Shown piece after piece: positions 40,501-52,400 of a stretch of DNA of 64,000 bases. Position 1 is the first letter of the stretch. Every line of letters starts with the position of its first letter. A program made the position numbers and the translations under genes. The notes under the pieces were generated by a model that saw only the letters and a list, made by a program, of their open reading frames with translations, had not been told where the DNA came from and made no database searches. The DNA is from Sepioteuthis lessoniana (lineage: Eukaryota > Mollusca > Cephalopoda > Myopsida > Loliginidae): positions 52,825,669 to 52,889,668 of the forward strand of contig OY757921.1 in assembly GCA_963585895.1 (NCBI GenBank). Reading direction: 5' to 3'.

Positions 40501-42080
40501 CCATAGCGCTACACAAATTGGTGCTGGAGTAATGATACCTTTTTTGACATTTTCCCAAATTGGGTTATCGTACTTGATCTTTGTAGTGGTATGGAACTGG
40601 AACAAGGTCATGTTTAGCTTTGCGGGGTTAAACCTTCCTAGATTTGAATGTGGGCTGGAGAGCCAGACACCGCAGGAAATTTTCTGCAATTGTCATATAC
40701 CGTTGTGGCAAATTAGTCTAACAGCCATCGTTTAAGTTTTTCTACGTTTTTTATTGGTTAGTAGAAACGGAAAGGCTCAGATTTGAATTTATGAATTAGA
40801 GGATTTAGTGTGTAATGCTGGGGATTTGGAAGTCCAGCAACCCACATTACTGAATTAATTGCAGAAGAAGGTACCACAGCCGTATTCGTGAGAATGCACG
40901 AGGGTAACATACCAACATCAATACAGGCTGCCTTGCTGGAGTATATCACCAATACATTCTTATATATGTGCATTGCTTCTTTGGGGGTCCTTTCTCAAAT
41001 CATGAAGTTGAGAGGTAGCCAACCTTTACACACAAAGGAGAAACTCGACCCCATTGCATGCACCTTTTTAAGGGGACTAAATTTCTCTCTGATAATCCCA
41101 TGTGTAGGTATTTCGGCCCACCAAGGCATATGGTTGTACTATTGTCAGAGTATATTCTGAGCATAGTAATACAAGAGGTGGGAATATCCTCCGCATTCAG
41201 GAGGTTTGCCTTGTAATTGGTTTGTCTTGGATACAAGAAGAATAAGATCTGTGTGGTTTCCTCCTCTTCGCCGCAAATGTTGTTGCTCGGTTTATAAGTG
41301 TAAATTGCTTGGTCAAATATTACATGCATAATAAGAGCATCCATAGCGGCTTCTTCCTCCTGCACTGGGCATTCAACTATTTCAATTTCACTATGCTAGT
41401 AGCTACCACAACATCTATACGTATTTAAGCACTAAATTTCACATATTTTATCTTAATTTTCTGTAAGAAAGTGTTGATATCTATTCTGGATGTTCTGTAT
41501 TAAAAATTAAAGCAAAAATTATTTTTTAGGATTTTAAAAGTTCCGCAAAAGTTATAACGAACAGAATATGACTATTATATTTAAGGTATACTATTTATGA
41601 CTTACGAGCATTTTATGTTCTGGTAGAAGTCGTATTGTGACATTGAGTAGTTTTATATCCACCATTCTTGTATAGGATACTCGATTATTTCCACGATGTT
41701 CATTCTTCACTTCGACAGCAAAGAAATGTGAGGCTTCTTTTGTCGATGTAGCCATGGTATATTTGCATATTCCCATGAAGTGGATCATTTGTCCATCAAA
41801 CGTTCTATAATGAGGATCACCTGATACACTACATCTACAGTCGGGCTTTTCTGAAAAAGTGAAACAGGCCAGCTAAAGTCATTTTTTTCATTTAGGAATA
41901 TTTGAATAATTGAACATCAGTAATTAATAACAATCATAAAAAAAGCAAGAGCATTGATAATATATACTTTACATATTTATGAATAATTAAACTAGTTTAA
42001 GCATATAAAATTGTAATCACAGAGGTTTTCATTCTTTTCATAAAATGTACAATTGAATAAGTTTGGAATTATTATAAATG

Positions 42081-42131
<51 letters not shown>

Positions 42132-42421
42132 CAAGAAACTACCTAATAAAATAAGGTATTTCCCAATTTTTCCCTCGTAAACTCTTATTCTATTTTATCT
42201 TAATAAAAAATTACTGTATGTAAATTTACATCCAAAAATATAATACGTTGTTTGTGAATATTTAATTAGGATTTTGAAATTTAACATATACCATACTAAA
42301 AGTCCAATCTAATATTGAAAAAAGAAGAAAATTTTTATCAAAATTGATAAATAGGAAGAAAGGTAAAAAAAAAGACGATATTAAAAATCACGAAAAGATG
42401 AACTGAAAGAAAATTATACAA

Positions 42422-42474
<53 letters not shown>

Positions 42475-43381
42475 AAATGAGTTGAGTCTGAAAGAATGTA
42501 CGTAAAAAAAAGTAAAACAGGAGAAAGATATATGTTTGACAATTTGTTCAATTTCCAACGCGTTTCGACTTTAATATTTTGTCTGATACAAAAACATTAT
42601 ATCAAAACTATTTTTTTAGTGAAATGATTATGATAATATATATTTTAGTCAACTTGGAAATCTTCATCAGGTCTTGTAAATCTTGCTATTTAAAAAAAAA
42701 AACCGGAGTAATACTGGTTAATATGTTTAAATTGAGAAATAATATGTTTGAGAAACAGGTTTTTGAAGTTTTATTACTTTAAACGTTGAGAGAAAGTGGG
42801 GTTAATCTTCAGTGTGAAGTTTGATCTTCTTTTAGTATTATTTTTCTATTTTTTTAGACACCTTGTCGTATTCTTTATTTTTGTCATGAATGAAAGCAAA
42901 TATGACAGAGTTATGAAAATTGAAAATGTGGTTAGTTAAAATATTGTGAGAAACTTAAGGGTTTGTTGTGTAACCAGTTTTAAAGTCTTTTTTTTTTCAT
43001 GTTCATAAATTTTTGTTTAAATTTCTACCCGTTTCTCCAACGTAAATTTCATGGCAATTTAGCCAGCGGATTTTTAAACACCAGTTGAATTGGGAGTCTG
43101 CGTTTTAGGAATTGTTCTTTACTATTTGTCGTGCGTGTAGTCGTTTTTATCCCAATATCTTAACTAACCAGACTTTGTTTTTTTTTAAATAGTAAAATCT
43201 AAAAGCCCTGATGAAGATTCCCAATTGTATCAAAAATTTATTAATCATTTCTCATGCAAAAATAATTTTGATAAAATATTTTTGTATTCAAACAAAAAAT
43301 TGAAGTTGAAACGCGTTGGAAAATAAACAAATGATCAAGCATATATCTTTCTTCTGTTTTACCGTTTTTACACACACACTA

Positions 43382-43451
<70 letters not shown>

Positions 43452-46400
43452 CATTTAGGTCTAAATATTAGAAAGAAAGAAAGAAAGAATGAAAGGTCGC
43501 TATATGAATAACATAAATATTTAACTCAATTACTGACTTTTTGAACAATCCTTTCCGTAAAATGGTTCTTTGCATTCACAGGTGAATGTTTTTATGTGTT
43601 CTGTGCATTTACCACCATTTTTACAAGTATTCGGTTTGCAATAATTATCTGAAAATCAAAAAACCAAAAAAAAAAAAAAAAAAGAACAAAAATAAAAATA
43701 TCCTAACAAATGTGAATTATATACACGAACGATATGCAACGGATTCTTGCACGATTAATATATAGATTTTAGTATTTTATATCAATTTTCACATTATGAG
43801 TGATCCGTTGAAAAATATGTGAATCTGGGTTATGTTCTTTATCAAAGAAGAAATTACATAATTTATTGCATTACTAATTCTCGTTTCAAGTTTTTGACAA
43901 AAGCTATCAAACTGTGACGTGGTATAGAATATTCATCCCAATACGGGAGTTCATTTTTCGCATGTGTGAAGACGGGGCAGCCTGAGACTTGATCCCTCGC
44001 AAAATAAGTTCCAGTTAAGATTCCCTTTTTTGGCGTATGGAAACTGGCCGATTATGTTGGGGTCAATTTGGGGCTAGACTAACCACCGCTGGCAAGGGGT
44101 TTCCAAATTTCACGTTACACACACACCCACCAGGCCACTAACTCTTCCTACCCCTAGGATAATTGAAGATATGGGCCTCTAGGTTTTGATATAATAATAT
44201 CAATTATCGTAGTTGACAATTCCAATTTCCCGCATAATATTTTTAAAGGCTAGTAGGACACGAGTGAGAATAAATTGAGGGAAATGAAGCTGAAAAAGGG
44301 AGCATGCAAAAGACAAATTGATAGGCAGACAACACAATGAACAAATTTCAACACGTGGGGACATTATAAAACATATCAAGGTTTTCAATACATGCGGACA
44401 CACATATTTAACGTGTCGACTATATTATCAGCGGATAATATAAAATATACAAATGTCTTTCTTCCTTATTCTTTTCTTACTTCCTTCTTTAAATTGAGGG
44501 AGAGAGAGAGTATGTAACTGCAGTACTTAAGAAGGGTGTAGGGAGAAACAGTCTTAAGGTTTACTTAGCTTTTTGGCGGGTTCCTTCACAGAGTATTTTC
44601 TCTTTTAAGGGCTTGCAGGATTTTATATAGCTCGGGTTGAATGCGTCTGTCATCTTGTCCAAGAGCTCTATGTCGCTTCTTTACCCGGAGTTTGGCATGA
44701 GACTCGCCTATCTGTTCATGGCGATCTCCATCCTGAAAACTGATTTCCTTATCCTTATTTCCGCTGACGAAAAGGGTGCTACTTCTGCTGTAGGGCTCTG
44801 GCCAATCATTTAGCCTCCGTCCTCTTCCTTTCCCCTGTCAGGCGATTCATTCGGACAACGATATGTCCTTATAACCCCTTCTTTATCCATCTGCTCACAG
44901 AATGCAAACATCTGTTGGCTTTCATTCTGACCTGGATTTATTACTTCGGCCCCAAGGAATTGACCTACATTCCTATTCCTCCTTTTAACGGTCAGTCTTT
45001 GGCGACCTGTTAATTAAAACACGGAGGGGTAGGGGAAATCTCTTATTTCTCTCCTCTCAGTGGGAGACCACGTGACAAAACGCTTAATCACAAAACATAT
45101 TTTTAAAAATCAAAGTATGGATCAGAGTTATTTTGAAAATACTTGATCTTTCATTTTATTTGTAAGTTTTTCCACTCCAGTTGCTGAAACCAGAGAGACA
45201 ATTAGTCTGCTTAGGTCTCTACTACTTTACCAAATATGCTAGCTGTCTTTAACAGTACTGAGGTCTGTATGGTTTCAATTCTTCATTTGAACTTTGGTAC
45301 TCTCAGAAATTATCATGGGTTTTAGGGTCCGTTGTAAGAGCTTCAACTACAGTAGTTATCACTGTCACCTTCGGATTTCACAGCTTTTTTTCAGCTCTCT
45401 AACAAGATCCAGGTATTTTTCCATCATTTCGTTTTCTTTTATTTTTATTTACATCGTTGGGTGAAATGCCATACTCCACTAGTTGGCAAGTTCTTTTCTT
45501 CTTTTTAATCAAAATTAGATTTTTTCCTTCTGCTAAGGATTTGGTGGTCGATTTTTATCCCAATGTATCAAAGAATTTTATGGGTTTCATTTTCTTCTTC
45601 TACTCTTCATAATCGTGGCTATATTATCTCGCGTGCAATTTCCCTACTTTCATGTTTAAATATCCATAAACTGCTGAAATTGTCTTCTTCCTCTACTTGT
45701 AGGTGTTCACACTAACGTTAGCTTATTGTTTTTCACTGGTGTCCAAGAGACAGCAAGTCTCGAGAAGGATCTACACGACCCTTCTCGGATAGGTCAGTCA
45801 TAGGTGCTTTAGAATCCACTGATTGTGTCTCTGCAGAGAGGTATGATCCCTATCAACACTAAACAATCTGATGATGAGGTTTTAGTAATGCTGGAGCTCT
45901 GGTGAATGCGGAGTGCTCCTTTATGGCCATCGATCCCAGACCCACTCTGACCTGGAGTGGTAGCACCTGAGAGGGTCCGATCTACGAGCCAAATAGAACT
46001 ATTTTGGCATTTAAGCTGTGTATTTATACTAAATTGAATTGTTTGGAATAAAACTGTTAGACCTTTTGACAATATGTAAACAAATGACTGATGTTTACAT
46101 GAATTGTTAGTGATACATAGTAATACTTGGAGCCATTTAACTGAGGGCAAACAGATGATTGATATTGAATAGAATTAGTAGAATTATAATTGTTAGCAAT
46201 AATTGAAACTGTATGAAAACAATAGCAATGTTAATGTGCAAAAAATTAGTTCTATATCATTTAAAAACGAAATTACCGATAAACTAATTTCTTATATATA
46301 TTATACATCAATTAAAATGTGTGCAATAGGCGACTGATGTTAAATGGTTACCGTTATATTGCGATACTTTAAACCATTTAACTGAGTGCAAGAAAATGAT

Positions 46401-49400
46401 TAATAGAAAATCGAATGATTTGTATTTGATAGCAGTACTTAAAACCATTTAAGTGTATGCAAAAAAGTGGGCACAGGCTAGTTTTAAAATTATATCATGA
46501 AAATGAGTTTACAAATCATTTATATCCAATATACATGTATAAACAGTATCTGGCATTAAATAATCTATAATATATATGCAATAAATCTAGATCAAACCAA
46601 TCAAAAGACGCCTCAGTATGCTGGAAGAATTAAAGATGCTTTCGTTTGGATGGTATCAATTCGAACTCATATTTCCAACTCTTGCAGTCATCTTTCCAAT
46701 CCTACTGCGCCAATTAAAATTGGTATTACTGGCCAAGTTTACATATTTGTCTATCTTTTAGCTTTCTTTAATTTTCACTCTTTTGTCACAAGCTCTGGTC
46801 TTCAAGCTGGGATAAAGTGATTTGTTTGTTTCTCAAAATGTCAGAAAATTTTATGCCTCTCATTCTCCAGAACAGATTTTGGTTTGTGCATGTACCAATT
46901 GGTTGTAATGGTCAGATTTTACTATCTTGCACAATTCCAAGTGAATCACCTTTCTGATTCCGTCGTGACCAGTATTTCCGCTAGTTCGCTATATTCGCTT
47001 ATAATGGGATTCATGGTTTCGTCTTTATCTCCACATAATCTACATTTGTTATTCTATTACGTATTATAAATTTTGGCTTTAATATAATTGGTTCGTATGG
47101 TGTTGAATATGCTGCAACGAGAACAGAATCAGTTTCTCTATTTCGGTTTTTCTTTATCAACCAAATCAAGGTCTTCTCCTATGCAGTAATATAAGTTTGT
47201 CGCTTGAAATAGACATAAAATTTTCTTTTTCCATTTCTATTTCCTAGTTATTATTCTTCTGTTTGTCCTTATGTTGTCGGTGATATTATTGACCTTTTTT
47301 AATTAGTCCTTCATTATTCTTTTTAAATTTAAGCTTCATGTACTCGAATTGATACATCCACGACATCTTCAATATTGGCGAGTTTTCTTGCTCCTTCTTT
47401 TCCTGACACATGTAGTCTGTAAATATCATATTTTGTATATAAAGCCTTGTGTATCATCAACAACGTTTTTTATCCTCACGTCTATTTGTCTTAGTTCTTC
47501 CATTGTCCATTTTAGGAATAGCCTTTATATCTTACAAAGGGAGAAGTTTAGGCGTTTATCCCTTTGATGAGATGTCTGCTGCTGAGTGTGGTTTCAAACT
47601 TTCTTGTTCGTCTAAGGTACTTGTGCCTTGGAAATTGCGTGACAAGCCTCTGTTTCGTCATTACTGATTTTCTCAATGTTTTGTTCCGTTTCATTTTCTT
47701 CTTCCTAAGTTTCCCCGTGTTCTTCGGGCATATCGATATCTTCAGGCTCGAACCTAGCTCTAAATCAGTCAGCATGTGCTAATATTGACTGCCCTTTTTT
47801 CTAGTACTGCCGTGTTCTGTTCTTTTTGTAGAATGAACTTCGCTACCTCTGGTTCTGCCTCCTTATTTCTTTTATATCAAACTTTCAACTCTGTGAAAAA
47901 TGACATAGCTACTGGGGCTCTAATTTGTCTGCCGATGGGTTTTGCTTTCTATCCGCATGAGGAACCGTTCGATAACGTAAGAATAGATTAGGGATGTATG
48001 CCTCAGTATTCTGGTTGAAAGGTAAAAGCTCCTTTAAACCCATTTTTACAGTTTGGACAATCTTCTCTGCTATGCCGTTTGACTGAGGGAGTTATGGGGG
48101 TGTTTTGTATCGCATTCACCCTATTTTCCTTAACCACGGCACTGGACTTTTTTCGCAGAATCCCGGTGCTTTGTCTGTGACAATGGTCTTAGGTACTCCA
48201 TTTCTTGTAAACATATTTCTCAATATTTGTCTTACAGTAGTAGATTTACTCTCTCTCTCACCTTTATTACTTCCGGCCAACCCGAGAAAGAATATACTAA
48301 AATCAGAATAAATTAATGTCTCGGATATGTTCATCTCCATATGGACCCTCGTCCACAGTACTCCATCAATGGGCTACGTATGTATTATGGTTTGTTTAAA
48401 TGTTTTGATCTCCGTACATTTAGGGCATCTTCTCATGTGTTCCACAATATCTTTACAATACCCCGCCACCAAGACTGTAATCTCAATCTTCATTGCTTTG
48501 CAGCGTCTCCACCATGGGTATCGTCGTGAACGCTTTTAATTACGTCCTTCCTTAAAATTTGTGGTGGCACTATTGCGTCTGTACTAAATATAATGCCTCT
48601 CTGTATCGATGATTTATGTTATCCTTCTTTGAAAGGTATTTCTGCTATAGTACAGTTACTCCATACATTCTTTCTTATGCGTTCAGGTATTCTGCTTAGT
48701 ATTGGGTTTGTTGGGTTTCTCTGCTGAGTGTTTTGTGAGATCGTACGTTCACCTCCACCCATTGTATAATTCTATCCTCCGAATATCCATGTTCCATTCC
48801 ATTTTCACGTTGAAATCTTAGCCAGGATAGTACGCCCACAAGTGCGATAGTGTTTCCCTTTACATTTATAATGTCAAAATCAAACGCCATGATTTTGATA
48901 GCCCACCTTAAAATTCTAAATGAAGTTACTCTGGGTAACTCCTTGTTCGGATATCTATGGACTTGTGGCCTGATTTTAAGATGAACTTTTGCCCAATAAA
49001 AAATTCTGTTCTCTCTCCATACTGCAAATTATAGCTGATGGTTCCTTTGAAATATTAGAATAATTGCATTCTGCCGACGAGAGCTTTCTGGACAGATACA
49101 TGATTGGATGACCCTTTTGAGACACAACAACTGCTATGGCGACTTCAATTGCATCAGTTGTTAAGGTTATATCATTTTGGGGGTCGAACATTTTTATTGC
49201 CGGTTTACTTGTCAAGGTCTTCTTTCATGCTTCGAAAGCCTTATTTTGCTACTGCGTCCATGTAAATTCTACTTTTATGCATTTCAGCAAATGGTTCAAT
49301 AAGCTCACTATATGTAGAAATTTATCTGGTGCAGAAATTAATTAATACAAAAAGGGATTCAAATTTTTTCTTGTTAGTGGTCTTTTTCCATTTTTGAAAT

Positions 49401-52400
49401 TTTGTTGGTTCATCAGAATATACTCCTTCTCTAGATATTTGATATCCTAGATAAGATATTGTTTCACAATTCAATTTGAATTTGTCTCTATTCATTGTTA
49501 TACATGCCTCTTTTAATCGCCGTAAAACTTGTTCTGTTTTACTCTTTAATTCTTCTCGGGTGCGGACTTCCAGACATATATCGTATTGATATATTGTGAT
49601 GTTGTCCACTTTTCCTCATAAGATTTTCTCGGTGGCTATTTGAAAAATATGACTTGCAGTTATAATTTTAAACGGCAAGCGAGACCATTTCAATAATCCC
49701 ATGGGCGTGTTCAGTGTGGAAATTTATTTAAATTTGTCGTCTCTTTCAATCAAGTTGTAGGGCGACTTTAAATCGATCTTCATAAAATGTTTCAAAATTT
49801 GCGAGTTCATGACTGACGGTTTCGATACTCAGTAAGGGAATCGAAAACGAACATATTTGGTGGTTGACGCCAAATTTGCAATCACAGCATATTCTAATAA
49901 CCTCATCAGTCTTTTTAATGGCGACTGTTGGTGACGCCCAATCGCTTCCCCCATTAGTAACCTTTTCCAAAATACCCTGCTGAAAATATTTTTAGCTTTG
50001 ACACAACAATAGGTAAAATATGTAGGGGTACTCGTTTTGCTTGAATATGTCTACGGTTGTAGTTTCCTTTCAAGCGAATGCTTGCTTTATAACCCTTTAG
50101 TAATCCTATTTCTTGTTCTTCCGACTCTATAGAATTCGTTAATTTTGGTGAATCAACTTTTAATACATTTATAACTAGCAGTCCATAATCTTTAGTACAT
50201 GCCACGATGGTAATAGGTATAATCTGAAAGTGGTTCTCAGTTTCAAACGTACATTCGAAGGTGCCTAATGTTTTGATTATAGTACCGTTGAATTGTTTGT
50301 TTTTTTGTTTTTTTTGCAAGGCTGATTTTGTAAGCCTCAGCTTTCCTAAATCCTGTCAAAAGTTCACTGGAAGAAGTGTTACTTCAGAGCCAGTATCTAC
50401 TTGCATGTGGAAGTATTTCCCATTTATTTTTTACCTTTTCTCTAGTTTTTGTTGGGATGTTTAGCGTGAATATTTCAGCTCCTCCTCTATTAACCTGCAT
50501 GTCTTTAAATTCATCAACATTTTTTATATCAGCAAACATCCGGGCGTGATATTTTCTTTTGCCAATGAAGCATGTCTTACCGAAGGCTGGGCAATTATTT
50601 TTTCACTGACATCCGTTCGTCACAGTATTTGCATAGAATTTCGTTTTTGTTTGTGCTGTACACTTCTCCTTCGTTCGGTTGTTGGTTATACATTTTTTTT
50701 ATTATTCCCAGTTGCTGCACGAAGTCTATACATGTTTCTATTGTTAAATTAACAGTTTGAAGTATTTCCAATAACTTATGTTTCAAAGCCAGGTCGTGCA
50801 TTCTTTTTATCAAACGCTGCAAGATCAATTCATCTTCTGTGGTCATTTTAACGGTGCTAAGTTTTTCAAATTCCCTATATCAAGCTCTTCCTTTCAATCG
50901 GTGTACGAATTGTACGATAGACACATTAGGGCGCTGTCTTGTTTCCAGAAACTTAGTTTTTTTCCGCAATGACTAACCTTTTCTTTGGTCTAATTATTCT
51001 TTCTAATTACCTCGCCAATTTCTTTGAAAGTCAGCTTTTCTAGATTTCTTGGGTAGACCATCGTTGAAACTTTCTGGATTGCTTCTAACCCAGCTGTTGC
51101 GAGGAACATGTCAGTAATTTCATTTTGTTCCCATTCACTTCGGCTGTCTCTTAGTTTCGTTACTCTGGCCAGCGCCACAAAGCATCTTACCCATGTTCAC
51201 ACATATTCAGGATAGTCGAGTGAGGTAAGATATCCTGTCGGTGACGCCATTTTTGTGCCTTGGATGTCGCGTGTCAAGCCTCCTGATTTCCCGATACTAA
51301 GTGCCCGATGTTTGCTCAATTTATTCACGTGTCTTATTTCCATACCATGCTACAATACTTTTTTGCTATTTTTCATCTCCGCTCATTTGATAGTATCAGC
51401 TTCCAAAGTACCTCGAATTATCCTTTTCTCCAAGCTTTCTGATCTTTTCTTGATTTCGCAATACTATTCCTTCTCTTATCTGTCTTTTCCTACTATTCAT
51501 TTTGAATATGGCACATTTTTCTCAGCCATATTACATTCCAACATTCTGACTGTATATTCTTATTGCTTGTATTAGAGTCTCTCATTCTTTATCATTTGTA
51601 TCGATGAATCAACGCAATCTTCCATGCTGGCAGTTCTATTCCTCTTCCTTTTCCTGACACATATTGTCTCCCAACATCATCTCTGTAAAGTGGGGCCCTA
51701 TGCATCGTCATTAGTTTTCTTGTTCTCTGGTTTACTTGTTGTCCACTTCAAGAATGTCCCCGAGAATCTTACGAGGGGAACAGCCAAGGTGTTTATCCTC
51801 TTGATTAGATTTCTACTATATCGTTTGGTTTTCAGTAGTTTTCCCGTTCTCCTAAGATACTCTTAATTTTTTTCTTTTATGCCTGCTTTTCTGATGATGT
51901 CTGCATCCAATATTCCCAAGTACTTGAAACTTTCTTTTTCTCCGAGCGTTCTGATTTATCTTCAATTTGGTAGTTTCATTACTTCCACCATTTGTCATTT
52001 TCTGCTTCTCATTATTAGTCTGGTACATTTTATAATGATTAATTGCATTTCTATATCTTGACTGTATATTCTCTCCGCCTGTATTTGGGTTCCTGATTTT
52101 TTTTTATATTTTGCGCACAGTTTGATGTCGTCCATGTACTTAATCTTGTAATTAATCTTGTCTGGTATTTGAATAAGTTCTTTGTCCCCAGTGTATTTCC
52201 TGAACATATGATTGAGTTGCATCATGGTTATTACAATAGTAATGGTGAAAACGCAACAGTGTAGAATATAACTCTCTTTCATTGATAAAATCGCTGTTCT
52301 CCTAAAGATCATATCGATTATTAAGGCAGCATCGCTCGATTATGATAATCAAACCTGCTGTTTGGGTTCCATATTGAGTTATTTTTTGATTTGTCAATTT

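Larger units (their letters stand above)
42511..43363 (-). mobile_element. Penelope-like retroelement relic with inverted arms
   Basis: Two arms of about 160-170 bases (42511-42680 and 43200-43363) are inverted copies. Between them the minus strand reads CHEIYVGETGRNLNKNL (about 43056-43006), which matches the GIY-YIG endonuclease start (YVGETGR) of Penelope-like elements, followed by decayed sequence. RT is absent, so this is a short remnant with inverted terminal repeats. Confidence 0.68.
47623..51355 (-). mobile_element. Gypsy-type LTR retroelement fossil nested in R2-like LINE
   Basis: About 3.7 kb with short LTRs (about 100 bases) and TACTT at both outer edges, which fits a 5-bp target duplication. 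On the minus strand the order is gag (51250-50600), protease region (about 50400-49960), reverse transcriptase (49970-49320), RNase H (49215-48700) and part of integrase (48340-48110). The gag-PR-RT-RH-IN order fits Gypsy, of the K02A2.6-like kind. It is broken in many places (about ten or more) and some of integrase is missing, so it is old and inert. Confidence 0.75.
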
